A stretch of DNA of 64,000 nt, from contig NC_084776.1 of the NCBI RefSeq assembly GCF_028858725.1, forward strand, positions 1,302,001 through 1,366,000. The letters run 5' to 3'. This document shows, in pieces, positions 24,601-34,082 of the stretch (positions are counted from its first letter, which is position 1; the number at the start of each line of letters is the position of its first letter). The position numbers were made by a program, and so were the translations under genes. A model generated the notes under the pieces. That model saw only the letters and a list, made by a program, of their open reading frames with translations. It did no database searches and had not been told where the DNA came from. Origin of the DNA: Colius striatus. Taxonomy: Eukaryota > Chordata > Aves > Coliiformes > Coliidae.

Positions 24601-27600
24601 GCACACTTCCTGGCTGCTGGTTCCAGACACGCCGTTACGAGCTGTGGTGAGGCACAGATGCGGCAATAAAGGCTGCCACTACTTACAGCTGCTGGTCTCG
24701 GTTGCGGTAAATCTTCCCGTCCTGTTTGATCAGATACTGGTCAATCTCATCCTCCACCACCTGTGGGGCCCCCACAGGCCGCAAGCCCTGGGAGACAGAG
24801 GTGTCCATGGTCTCTGAGGAGGAGCCAGCCGGGCTCGAGGGGTAGAGAAACAGCATATCACCATGCCTGGGGTGTGAGAAACGACATACGGGCATCAGGA
24901 GCTGCCCCTGGGCAAAATCCCTCCTGGGCCAAGGAGGAAGCTGTTAATTTGTCCCAGAGCAGCCCACGTGGCAGGCTGAAGCCACTGTTAGGCTGCTCCT
25001 GCTGCTGCTCTGGTCATTTGCACAACCAATAGAAATCTTCTCACTGAGAGAAAAGATTGAGGGGAAAAAACGATGAAAAAGGCCAAAAGAGCCTCTGGAG
25101 AGAATCAATAGGGAAAAGGACTTGTGCAGGTCCTGTGCACACCAATTCCCAGCCTTCCCAAGGTATCTCTAACCAGTTTAACATTATCCTTGACATGGCC
25201 AGGCTGAACCCATTCCCAGCCACACACAGAGCTGTTGCACTGGCCGGTGCCTCTGATCTCCCCACGCACCAGGCTAGAGGGAGGAACCTCCTGCCCAGGG
25301 GCCTACCCCACTGCCACTGAGCAGAGAAAAGAACAGGGTGGGTGAGAGCAGGGAGGAGGGAGCTTGCTGCAGGCCATGAAGGAGGAAACAGGAGCCTGTT
25401 GTTGGCTCGACGTGACAGGCAAACACCAAGAGGCGCCCTCAGAACCGCCTGCCGTGGCCTCGCCTGTTGGCACCTCCGACGCCTGTTTCGGCACGTCAGT
25501 GGAGCTCATCCTCTTGTGCAGCTGCTGAGCAACAGCAGAAGGCTCAGGCTGCTCTAACAGGGTGTCTGCTGCTGCCCAGCCTCGGGGGGAAGCAGGGAGG
25601 CTGTGGTGCAAGGGCCCCTCCTCCACCCCCAGCACCCTCCGCCGGGACTCACTTGATTTTCAGTAAGTTGAGGGATTTGTTTTGTGACGCTGTGATCTCT
25701 CCCGTCCTGTTTCTGTTGGTGTAGACAGAAAAGCCATTGTTCCTGAAACCAAATTCTTTAGCAACCTGAAAGAGAGCGAAGGAGGGGAAGGTTTAAGATA
25801 CCTCACACCCTGGATCAGGTGCAGAAAGCTGCTGAGAGCAAGCACTAAGTGCAGGGACTGCGAGACTTCAGCTGACTCCAGCAGCGTTTGAGGAGTGTGG
25901 GAGAGCCAAGTGAAACACAAGGAATCTACTAAACAAAGCAACTGAAACAGAACGTGTCTCTCACACAACATAAATGCAGTATTTTGTTTAAACCCAGCCA
26001 AGCACTGTCATGAGTAGAGGAGGGAAACCATCTCCCCCATCACCCCAGCCCTCCAGCTCCAGCCTCGCCAGTGCACACCATCCTCATCCTCCCACAGCCA
26101 GAGCTCCTCGGTCCAGGTCATCACCTCTGAGGATCTTGTGGCCCTGGCTCAGCTCTCGCTGACCAGCTGCTCCATGAGCTTCACTCAGGCTCCTCCTGCT
26201 GTTCTCCTTTGTTTTCCCTCCTGATGGAGTTTACCCTCACAATAACCACCCCTTGGGTCCCCTGCCAGGTTTTTTCTCCACTCGTCCTCTCAGCAGTTCA
26301 CTTGAAGGCTGCTTTACTCTGTCAAACACTTCTTCACAGCTCTCAAAGTTTCTCTAGGTAACAAGTTCCTTCCTCAGTTCTGAAGCTAACAGTCTGTATT
26401 TGCATCAAGCACGTGCTCCTGTGCCTTTGATCAGCCTCAGGGACAGTGACTGCCTGGGACAGACACAACTGTCACAGGAGCAGCAGCGAAGGATCTGCTG
26501 CCTGAGCAGGGGCACAACACGGTTCCTCTCCCGTTACACCAGAGTTACAGGTTAACTCCTCAGGCCACAGACTTCCTTGACTTTTGGGGGGAGAGACAAG
26601 TCCCACCACACGTTAACAGAGGGCTCTGCAGTTTCCTTTTTCAGCTCCCTTGCCCTGGGATGTGCTGCAAGAGACAGAGAAGATTCCAGAGGCCCTTGTG
26701 GCTCCTTGCACACTCCTTTTGCAGCTGCTCTGGCTGCGTCACGGAGGAGGCTGAAGTTAATTGCTGTGACAGAAGCAGCAATCTGATGCCTCTTTAACTC
26801 CAGCCACCCAGCTGAACCCAAAATCCACCCCATGGGATGGAGATTGCAGAGTTACCACCCACTGCTCTCAACACACACAGATCTCAGGGGAGGGGGCAAC
26901 GTTTGCAACTTCTCTCGAGTGAACCCCCCAGCAGGAAAGAACCCCCAGAGTTCAGCTCAGCAGGAGGATTGAGTTTTCCCCAGATCAACAGGCAAGTTAG
27001 TGAGAGCTGATGCTTTTGTTCCAACAGCAAGTGGTTGCAGGCAGGATTGTTCCAGGCTGCCTCGAGTAATATGAGCCCTTGAAACTGAGCAGGTTGTTTT
27101 GCACAGCCTCCTGAGCATCTGAGAGCAAGGCTTTTTCCCTGGGGTGTGACTGCTTGGAGACAGCAGCAGGAGTCTCTGAGCCAGCCCTGAAACCCCTCAG
27201 GATTTTCACATGGGCAGGTGGTGATGGCTGTTGTGGCTTGAGCTCGAGCTTGGAACAAAGCAAATGACTCACAAACAGCAGCAGGTTTCAGTCTGCTCCC
27301 CTTCCCCCTCACAGGGGGAAAGAAAATCTAGCTGATGAAAAGAAAGGCCCTTCAGGCAGAGGGACACAAAGTGCTTCTCTTGTGAAGCAAAGAAATCCTA
27401 ATCTGGGGGCTCCAGGTTACAGCAGAGCGAGGGAAGGGAGAGATGCTGACTCTCAAATAGCAACGGTCACATCAGCACAGAGAACAATCAGACAATTCTG
27501 TGTGTGCCCTCCTCAGCCCAGCCTGGAAACCTTTCCCAGGAGACCCCGCAGGCTCTCACATCACCTTCACATCTCCCCTTAATTCCTTCCTCCCTGCCTC

Positions 27601-29085
27601 CAAAGCCATGGTGGGAAAGCAGCAGCACACAGAGCACGTCCCGACCATGACCAAAGCGCAACTCAAGCAGCAGAGTTTCAGGTGGATCATGCCAGCAGAG
27701 GCCAGGCCCTTGCAGCGGGCTGTGGCAACCCAACAGCCTTCCTGCTGCTGCCAGCCTCAGCCATTTCTTTCGGCAAACACTAAAACCAGTTCCTCTCCCA
27801 GGAAAACTCCCACCACTGGAAACTCCACCTGACAAGTCGAGTAAGTCTGTTGTCATTTCCCCTCTGGAACAGCAATGGGAAAACTGGGTTCCAAACACAA
27901 GCAGCTTTTCCCTCAGCGAGGTGACAGAGTTCCCCCTCACCCAGGGCTGAGCAGAGGCTGCCCAGGAGCTCACGGTACCTTCTTGAGAAACGTGGCCACC
28001 GTTTCTCTCTTGGTGGCCGTGATGCGCTTCACCCCCTCCGGCGACTGCACACGGATGATCTGTGGGGGGAGGACGAGAGCCTGGGTTAGTGGGGGAGCAC
28101 AGGGCTTCATGCACAAGGAAGGGCCCTGCTCTGGGCAGGGTGTTGGCTTGCTGGGGGATGGATCACCCTCCCGCAGGAGGCACAGCCAGAAGCTGGCCTC
28201 CAGAAGACTGCTAACGCTGACATTTTGGTGGAGGCCCCGACCTCAGACGTGGAATTAGCCTCTCAGGAGGGTGACTCAGAGGCGTTTCTTCAGTGCCTCC
28301 ACACAGGCACTGGCCCAACCGGTGCTAATGGGCACCTTCACCCTTGTGGGGTTTCAAACCACAGCAACTGACGTGCAGCTCTGTCACTGATGGAAAAGGC
28401 AGAAGAGCCACAAGGCTCCAGCTGTTCCTCTGAAACACCAACCAGAAGCTCTGTTGCAACCCAAAGCCAGGGCAGCGTTTTGGGCAAGAGCCAGGGACTG
28501 TTCTTCCCGTGCTGGCAGCAAGGGTAAATGTGTCCTCACGCTGTTGGGGACCTGCAAAGCCACTCGAGTTGCTCTAAAGAGCGAGTTCACCTGCTGGGAT
28601 GTTACCCAGAGGCACAGCCGAGATGGCAGCGTGTGCTGAGACGGGGGCACGGGGGGTGCCGGGGGCACGGGAGGACACGAGAGGGCACGGGAGGGCACCG
28701 CGGTCCCGGCGCCACCTCGCAGGCGCCCCCTCACCCTCTCCCAGCTCTCCGCACGGCAGCCAGCCCGGCCGAGGGGAGCGAGAGAGCTTTACGGTACCGA
28801 CCAGCCCCTGCTCCGGCGACGCCGGCTCCCCGGGCACGACCGGGCACCTTTCCCCCGACACCACGGCCCCAAACCCCACACGCTCCGCGGGGCCACGTCC
28901 CCGAGGCAAACCCGCGAGGAACCCGCCCAGAGCCCCGGCGCGGAGGGGCCGCCGGACCGGGCCGAGCCGAGCCGAGGCCGCGCTGCCCCGTCGCGGCCCG
29001 GCCCCGCTGCCCCACAGGAATCTGCTGCCTCATCGCCCCTCCCCCCCGGCCGCCGCCCGGCCGCACTCACGATGGTCTCGGCCAT
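3686..29085 (-). CDS. NPLOC4: NPLOC4 (NPL4), complete, 17 coding exons, 609 aa
   Basis: NPL4 pairs with UFD1 as the ubiquitin-binding adaptor of the p97/VCP ATPase and initiates unfolding of ubiquitylated proteins in cytosol, ER-associated degradation and chromatin. Exons (minus): 29085-29071, 28059-27979, 25765-25653, 24866-24687, 22752-22704, 21920-21826, 20756-20633, 20014-19835, 18438-18352, 16705-16634, 15941-15815, 13904-13744, 6952-6881, 5825-5730, 4922-4806, 4164-4062, 3843-3686. All introns are GT-AG and all phases agree, giving 609 residues against 608 in human. Order: N-terminal UBX-like fold ([17 protein letters not shown]), two zinc fingers ([22 protein letters not shown] to CTKC), the NPL4-type MPN domain, and a C-terminal NZF finger ([20 protein letters not shown]) that binds ubiquitin. 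The largest intron (13743-6953) holds conserved-looking non-coding blocks. The start codon sits in a CpG island shared with TSPAN10. Confidence 0.97.
4305..4570 (-). repeat. CR1 LINE fragment (antisense) in NPLOC4 intron 15
   Basis: Plus strand reads 'cctcctgacacccaccc', 'gttaatgagatcccccctca' and 'cagactaaacagcccc', the reverse complement of a familiar avian CR1 segment. A second copy of this segment is at 57868-57960. Ends are approximate. Confidence 0.75.
6594..6776 (+). repeat. 183-nt pure purine tract with 14 GGGG runs spaced 7 bp
   Basis: Every base from 6594 to 6776 is A or G. Between 6605 and 6700 the unit GGGGAAA repeats with exactly 7-bp spacing, giving 14 GGGG runs. A less regular GA-rich part follows. 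It lies in NPLOC4 intron 13, about 105 nt past the exon 13 donor; the transcript would carry the CU-rich complement. Confidence 0.95.
7480..7690. promoter_or_regulatory. Candidate conserved non-coding element in NPLOC4 intron 12
   Basis: An AT-richer block inside GC-rich sequence, with clustered homeodomain-like cores (caattag, tgattgatg, taaatca twice, tcattaa) and little repeat character. Companion blocks with taattag and ctaattaag lie at 8360-8410 and with ttattaggcaatta at 8633-8650. No ORF or repeat explains them. Conservation cannot be tested here. Confidence 0.35.
9238..9325. repeat. Short tandem repeat, about 30 bp x 3
   Basis: Three imperfect copies of a unit containing gggcagttccgacccccc and an aggctcttccct-like tail. 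It lies in NPLOC4 intron 12. Confidence 0.6.
10962..11050 (-). repeat. CR1 LINE 3' terminus (antisense)
   Basis: Plus strand has 'aatcagagaatcagagtggc' then 'gttgggagggacttgcagag', the reverse complement of the CR1 3' tail with its ATTCT-type end. It lies in NPLOC4 intron 12. Confidence 0.7.
12979..13290 (-). repeat. CR1 LINE 3' end (antisense), about 310 bp
   Basis: Begins with 'gagaatcacacagaatcaca' and continues through 'ccctgggcagcctgggccag' and 'ctcgttaccccttgtccaac'. This is the same subfamily as the sense copy at 63305-63680. It lies in NPLOC4 intron 12. Confidence 0.8.
14340..14900. other. AT-rich intronic island, no gene seen
   Basis: Base composition drops to clearly AT-rich for about 550 bp within NPLOC4 intron 11 (13905-15814). 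It contains ttaatttggataatg, atatatttatatgg and gaattaatcc strings. No long ORF, tRNA-like or repeat structure was seen. Confidence 0.4.
17260..17320. repeat. CA microsatellites, two short runs
   Basis: Two imperfect runs of (CA)n separated by about 25 bp in NPLOC4 intron 10. They are too short to have obvious function. Confidence 0.8.
17688..17900. repeat. 38-bp tandem repeat, 5 full copies plus a partial
   Basis: Five head-to-tail 38-bp copies start at 17688, 17726, 17764, 17802 and 17840. A truncated sixth starts at 17878. Copies are nearly identical; copies 1, 2 and 4 end cagccac while copies 3 and 5 end cagacac. The tract is in NPLOC4 intron 9. Because 38 is not a multiple of three and the unit lacks stops, all plus frames stay open here, but this is not coding evidence. 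Confidence 0.95.
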
Positions 29086-29729
29086 GGCGCCGCCCGCCCG
29101 GGTGTCCCGCGGCCGCCCGGCGCCGGGCCCGTCCCGCCGCGCTCCGTCCCGCCGCGCCCCGCTCGGCGCCGCCCGGCCCGGCCCGGCCCGCTCCTGCCGC
29201 CGCCTCCGGGCCCGGCCCGCTCCCGCGCCCGCCCCGCACGGGCCCCGCGGCCCCCGCCGCCGCGTTCCGCCGCTCCGACGTTCCGGGCCCGGTGCAACAG
29301 CCACAACCGTCCCCCGCGCCGCCGCGGTGCACCCGCAGCACTTGTCCCCCGGCGCCGCCGCGGTGCCACCGCCAAGCTCTTCCCCCTCGTCACGGCCGCG
29401 CCGGTCTCTTCGTTCCGACAGCAACCCCGTTCCCTGCCCGGGGCCCCCCTCGCCCCCCGCGGCGGGTCCCGGGGGGCGTCTCAGCGGCCGGGCGGCGGGA
29501 CGTGGGCCCTGGCAGGGGCTGTGCCCCCCCGGTGCCCCCCGGGCCGCCGCCTTCCCGCTGTGCCCTCGTTACGGACCCCAGCAGCAGGGCAGCGAGGGCG
29601 GGTGCTGCGGCGGGGCCGCATCCAGCCCGGCCGCGGGGCCGAGAGCCGCAGCCCCGTTTAAGAGGCGGCCACAGCCCCTCACATGACGGAGGTGTGACTG
29701 CCCGGGCCCAGCGCGGGGCTGCGAGCAGG
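28700..29729. promoter_or_regulatory. CpG island, bidirectional NPLOC4 / TSPAN10 promoter
   Basis: Dense CpG across the 645 bp between the NPLOC4 ATG (29085, minus) and the TSPAN10 ATG (29730, plus). Non-coding first parts of both transcripts must lie inside. The very long open frames here are composition artefacts. Confidence 0.7.
29679..29686 (+). promoter_or_regulatory. TSPAN10: M-box (TCACATGA) upstream of TSPAN10
   Basis: TCACATGA is the reverse complement of TCATGTGA, an MITF/TFE core with both flanking T/A bases. It lies 44 bp before the TSPAN10 start codon, with a TATA-like GTTTAAGAGG about 20 bp further upstream. MITF family control of TSPAN10 in pigment epithelium fits known biology; binding here is inference. 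Confidence 0.5.
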
Positions 29730-31150
29730 ATGGCGCTGAGCAGAGGGCGGCTCTGCGGGCCCCGTGGGGCAGATGGCAGTGGGGAGAGCACCCGGCTGCT
29801 GTCCCAGGTAACCCCTGTCCCCTCCCGCAGGACCCTCAGCCCACACTCGGCCTGTAGCGCCCAGCCGCTGGCTGCCAGGGTGCTGGCTCCATGCCTGCAG
29901 GACTCACACCCCTGGGGGGCTCTGCAGGCGTGAGTCTGGGGGTCCCTGTTAGGAGCAGGGTCTCTGCCACATCCTCCACAGACCTCGAGGTCTGATGGGC
30001 AGGGTGGTGTGTGTGGGGGGTGGATGTGGGGCACCCTGCACAGGGGGTGTGTGGCGGCTGCAGGAGCCCGTGGGAGCCTTGGGCTGGTGTGGGGTGGGAA
30101 ATGCATTTCTGGGAGTCAGCTGGGACTGCCCCGAGGGCTGTGAGTGTTCATCTGCCCGTGCAGGAGTCCAGGCTGGTGGAGCTGCCCTACTCCTCCTCTG
30201 ATGATGATGATGGTTCACTGGCTGGGGACACAGATCTTGCCACAGCTGAGCAAGACCCTGGGGAGTGGTACCCTGTCCCCTCCAAACCCAGCACCTTCAG
30301 CCAGTGTGTGCGGTACCTGGCCTTCCTCTGGAACCTCCTCTTCCTCCTGCTGGGGCTGCTGGCCCTGGCCGTGGGGCTGTGGGGGCTGGTAGCCAAGGGC
30401 TCTCTGGCAGGCGAGCGCTTGGCGCCGCTGGGCTCCGACCCCATGCTGCTGTTTGTGCTGGCGGGGCTGGGAGCCAGCACCATCTCCCTGGCCGGTTGCC
30501 TGGGCTCGCTCCGCTCCAGCCCCTGCCTGCTGCGCTTCTTCGTGGGGGCCGTGCTGGCGTTCGCGGGGCTGGAGGTGCTGGGGGGGCTGCTGCTGCTGGC
30601 GGCGCGGCAGCGGCTGCGGGACGGGCTGCGGGACGCTCTGCTCCTCTGCCTCCTGCGCTACCAGGATGAGCCCGACCTGCGCTTCCTGGTAGACGAGGTG
30701 CAGCGGAGCCTGAGCTGCTGCGGCCTCGGCTCCTACCGCGACTGGGAGACCAACCCGTGAGTCGGGGCGCAGTGGCGGGAGGGGGCGTCTGTCCCTGCCT
30801 CGGGAACCTGCCCAGACACGTCTCTCCTTGTTTATCCCCGCAGGTATTTCAACTGCAGTGCCCCGGGGGTGCAGGCCTGCAGCGTCCCTGCCTCCTGCTG
30901 CCTGGACCCCTGGCAGAACGGCACCGTGGCCAATGCCCAGTGTGCCTTTGGGGCGCTGCGCCTGGGGGACGTGGCGGCCGGCACCGTGGTACACCTGGAG
31001 GGCTGCGTGGCACGGCTCAGCGCCTGGCTCCGTGCCCAGGCGGGCGGCATCGTGGCCGGCGCGGCCGTGCTGGTGCTGGTCGAGGCCGTCGGTGTGCTCA
31101 TGGCACTGAAGATGCTCAGGGACATGGCAGCCGTGGGAGGGCGGGACTGA
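29730..31150 (+). CDS. TSPAN10: TSPAN10 (oculospanin), 325 aa, 3 coding exons
   Basis: TSPAN10 belongs to the TspanC8 tetraspanins, which escort ADAM10, and is expressed in retinal pigment epithelium and melanocytes. Exons are 29730-29807, 30164-30756 and 30844-31150, all GT-AG and in frame. The cytoplasmic N-terminus (about 76 residues) includes an acidic SSSDDDDG stretch. TM1 is at about 77-101 (YLAFLWNLLFLLLG), TM2 and TM3 follow, then the large extracellular loop with the CCG motif (SCCGLGSYRDWETNPYFNC). That loop carries eight cysteines in all, as expected of a TspanC8, plus NCS and NGT sequons. TM4 is close to the C-terminus. The poly(A) signal is at 31227. It is head-to-head with NPLOC4 and tail-to-tail with PDE6G, as in human. 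Confidence 0.93.
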
Positions 31151-31226
31151 GGGTGTGCTGGCTGCCACCGGGGCTCAGGGACACTGTGGGGCTCTGGGTG
31201 TTGGTGTAGGAGCAGGTTCAGCCCAC

Positions 31227-31232
31227 AATAAA
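31227..31232 (+). terminator. TSPAN10: TSPAN10 poly(A) signal AATAAA
   Basis: AATAAA 77 bp after the stop codon, followed by a TGT-rich stretch. Confidence 0.75.
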
Positions 31233-31358
31233 CCTTGTCAGAAGCCTGAGCCCCATCTGTGTCCTGCCCATCCCACCCCACCCCGCGGGGAGACACTTTC
31301 TATCCGCGACCCTGCCTGCCCCGGACCACGACACGAGGCTCCTGCGCTCCTTCTGAGC

Positions 31359-31364
31359 TTTAAT
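31359..31364 (-). terminator. PDE6G: PDE6G poly(A) signal ATTAAA
   Basis: ATTAAA on the minus strand (another at 31376-31371), about 80 bp past the PDE6G stop. The 3' ends of TSPAN10 and PDE6G are thus only about 130 bp apart. Confidence 0.55.
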
Positions 31365-31443
31365 GAGCGGTTTAATGAGGTTTCTGATGACAGCACAGCT
31401 TCTCCCTACGCAGCACTAGGGGGTGGGTGAGGGTGGCCACAGC

Positions 31444-31932
31444 CTAGATGATGCCGTACTGGGCCAGCTCGTGCAGCTCCAGGTGGCTGAAGGCTTCCCA
31501 GGGACAGATGACGGTGATGTCTGGGGAGAGAAGAGAGACTGAGTCACTGCAGCCTCCCCCCAGCCCAGCCCCAGGGTGCTGTACCTGCAGTGAGCCCCAT
31601 CCCCCCACCATGGCAAAGTGGGGGACGGGCCCCTCCTACCTGTTCCCAGCCCCTCCATGCCCGGGATGTCATCACCAAACCTGCAAAGAGAGGGAGAATG
31701 TCTGCCCTGCCCCTCCGCCAGCCCCCAGCCCCAAGGCTGGTACCTATGGCTGCATCCCCCCACCGCTGAGGCCCTGCCCCACTCACCCCTGCACCCCCTT
31801 TTTGGGGGGCTTGCTTTTGAACTGCCTCGTCTGTCTCTGCTTGAATTTGGGTGGTCCCTTCCGGGGGGTGGCAGGTCCACCCGTCACCCTCGTGGCTGAT
31901 TTGATCTCCGGCTTGAGAGGCTCCAGGCTCAT
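31444..31932 (-). CDS. PDE6G: PDE6G, rod cGMP phosphodiesterase gamma subunit, 87 aa
   Basis: PDE6G is the inhibitory subunit of the rod PDE6 holoenzyme. It blocks the catalytic sites until transducin-alpha pulls its C-terminus away. Coding exons are 31932-31787, 31680-31640 and 31520-31444 (minus), all GT-AG, giving exactly 87 residues as in mammals. Visible parts: the proline/threonine segment TPRKGPP, the polycationic centre ([20 protein letters not shown]) that binds PDE6 and transducin, the [15 protein letters not shown] glycine-rich segment, and the inhibitory C-terminus ELAQYGII. The N-terminus MSLEPLKPE fits PDE6G rather than the cone paralogue PDE6H. An acceptor two bases before the ATG implies a separate non-coding first exon; a candidate ends at 32602. 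Confidence 0.97.
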
Positions 31933-32601
31933 GGCTGTGCCGGGGCTGGCAGCCTGCCCCGGCTCGTGGCTGTGCCTGGGGGCCCGGTGCTGGCACAGGA
32001 CGGCTCCTCACACCTGAGCGAGAGATGCTGGGGGGGGGGGGGTCACTGGCTTCTTCTCCCACCCTGTCTTGCCCTGGGACCCCTCAGCCTTCAGTGGATC
32101 ATCTTTCCAGAGCCCCCTCCCCATGACCTTGACTTAGTCCACCTCAGAGCCTGCTAATCCCCTTTCCCCTGAGGGAATCCAGGGAGGGGCATCCTGGGAG
32201 CACCAGAGCTCCTTGGGGCAGCTCCTCCAGCCCTTGCTCCCCACCCCAGCCTGGATGTGACACCCAGGGAGCCCCTCACCAGCAGTGCTGGGAGCCCCTC
32301 CGTGCTGAGCTGCATGTGCAGCTGCAGGAACAGGGTGTCCTTCAGGGCTGGTTTGTAGTGGGATGGGTTTTGGGGACCATGGTACACCCCTTCTGTGAAC
32401 CCCTCCTATAGGCATGGCAGCCATGGGCTGGGGGAGGGAGTTTCATGGCACGGCGATGCCCCTGGCATCGGTGCAAGAGGGTTTGGCTCCGCTGTGGAGC
32501 CCAGAAGCTGAGTATGGTCCTGGGTATGAAGGGAGAGATGCCAGAGGTGCCCTTCCCAGCCCCAGGAGCCCCAGTGCCATGGAGCAGAGCCCCCGACTTA
32601 C

Positions 32602-32765
32602 GCAGCTGCTGCGGTGCCCGAGGCCGATGCTGCTCTGCAGGAGACCCTCCGTCCCGCTCCCGTCCTATAGACGCTCTGGGTGGCTTTTGGGGAAGGGCAG
32701 CTTTATCCTGCTCTGGGGTAATAGGATTATTTCTGTCCCTTCTTTGCAAAGGGGTAATCTGATGT
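32602..32765 (-). promoter_or_regulatory. PDE6G: Candidate PDE6G non-coding first exon and rod-type promoter
   Basis: On the minus strand a perfect GTAAGT donor (32601-32596) could end a non-coding exon. About 100 bp upstream is GGATAAAG (TATA-like, 32708-32701). Beyond it are TAATCC (32729-32724) and AGATTA (32760-32755), both CRX/OTX-type cores. The order fits a photoreceptor promoter. No transcript evidence is available. Confidence 0.4.
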
Positions 32766-33109
32766 CCTTCTCTCTGCCCCAGTGGGATGGGGACGTGGGT
32801 GGATGGGGAGGGGGTGTCTGGATTAGTGCTGCTGGGACTGAAGCAGGTGGGGCTGCAATTCACTCAGGGGTGGAGGAGAGGGGTCTTGCCTCCTCTCCCC
32901 AAACTGGTCAAGTGGGATCTCCCCTCCTTGAGAGACCACCCTGGGGATCTCAGAAGCATGGAGGGGACCCCCAGGTCTCCATGGGGACCAAACACCCTCT
33001 GTGGGTTACCCCAATGGGGCAGGCAGCCCATGCTGGGGAATACCGGGGCTGAGCACCCCTGCCCAGTGTCCCCAGGACAGTATCACTCCCCAGCTTCCCT
33101 TAATCCCAC

Positions 33110-33330
33110 CACTAAAGCAATTACAAAAAGGAATGATCTCAGTACACTTTAATTGAACTCCAGCCCCTGCCACTAATTGCAATTAGTTGGACTCCACCAA
33201 ATAGGATTACAGGGATCTGGGAGCATTTATGGAGCTGGCAGAACCGGCAGAGAGCAGGACTCTGGTGTTAATTGAGCAAGGTCGTGGTGTTAATGGCTGC
33301 TTCCAGCTTGAGGTTCATTAGCCTGCACTC
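33110..33330. promoter_or_regulatory. Homeodomain-site cluster with a 16-bp palindrome
   Basis: Contains the perfect palindrome ACTAATTGCAATTAGT (33172-33187), a TAAT-N4-ATTA paired-homeodomain site. Also present are GGATTA (33204-33209, CRX/OTX core), tttaattg, gttaattg and gttaatgg. AT-rich inside a GC-rich interval between PDE6G and OXLD1. No gene or repeat explains it. Confidence 0.4.
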
Positions 33331-34082
33331 CTCAAGAGCTTTGTGGCTCCTTGGGGAAGTATAGGGGGGGTCCTGTGGGGGCCGCTGAGGGCCAAGATCC
33401 TTTGAGTCTTTCAGCCCAACCAGGCAGGATGGAGAGGGAATGAGCTGGGCCAAATTTGTGGGATTTTAAGATATGGCAAAGGCAATGGAGGAGGAAAAGG
33501 CACTGTAAACAACAGCTCATCAGTCTGTGACCTCAGCACTGGAGTGGGAGACAGTGCCCTCCCCAGGAGGCTGCCGGGCCCCACGTGCTTGGGGCTGCAC
33601 GCTGCCCAGGGAAGGGGCCGGTAGCCCCGGTGCCTCTCCTGCAAGCCCTTCACACAGAGAAGCCCCTAAGAGGCTTAGGGTGCTGGTAGGGAGGGGAGGT
33701 TCCAACACAGTGGTGGTGTGGGGGATCTGGCATAACACCCCAGCCCTCCCCAGTCACCAGGTCACAGCCAAGATACAGAACGTGCTTAAAATTCATGCTG
33801 GGGAGGGCAAGGAGGAGGCAGCACAGGGAGGGCTGGTGCGGGGGGAGGACATGCCAGGCTGCCCTTGGATGGGATTTTCCACCCCAGGGGAGCACCGTGT
33901 CTGGCTGCTGGGAAATCCCAGGCTGAGGACAGGCCTGAGCTGCTGCCCACTCTCAACCCCCCACCCCCCCCGGGCTCACCATACACAAATAAATAAATAA
34001 GCCGAGTTCGTCTCCCAGCAGCCAGTCGGGAGCAGAGGCCCCCGGGGGGGGTCAGCCGCTGGTTTAGGGGGCCGAGGGAGGC

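Noticed and set aside
28528-29933. Very long Arg/Pro/Ala-rich open frames (over 370 codons) on the plus strand and others on the minus strand
   Set aside because: They lie in the NPLOC4/TSPAN10 CpG island, where high GC removes stop codons. Parts overlap NPLOC4 exon 1 and no conserved domain is visible.
30215-31168. 317-codon open frame antisense to TSPAN10
   Set aside because: Shadow of the TSPAN10 exons, running through its intron 2.
31444-31932. PDE6H (cone paralogue) as identity
   Set aside because: Length of 87 aa, N-terminus and 17q25-type neighbours fit PDE6G.
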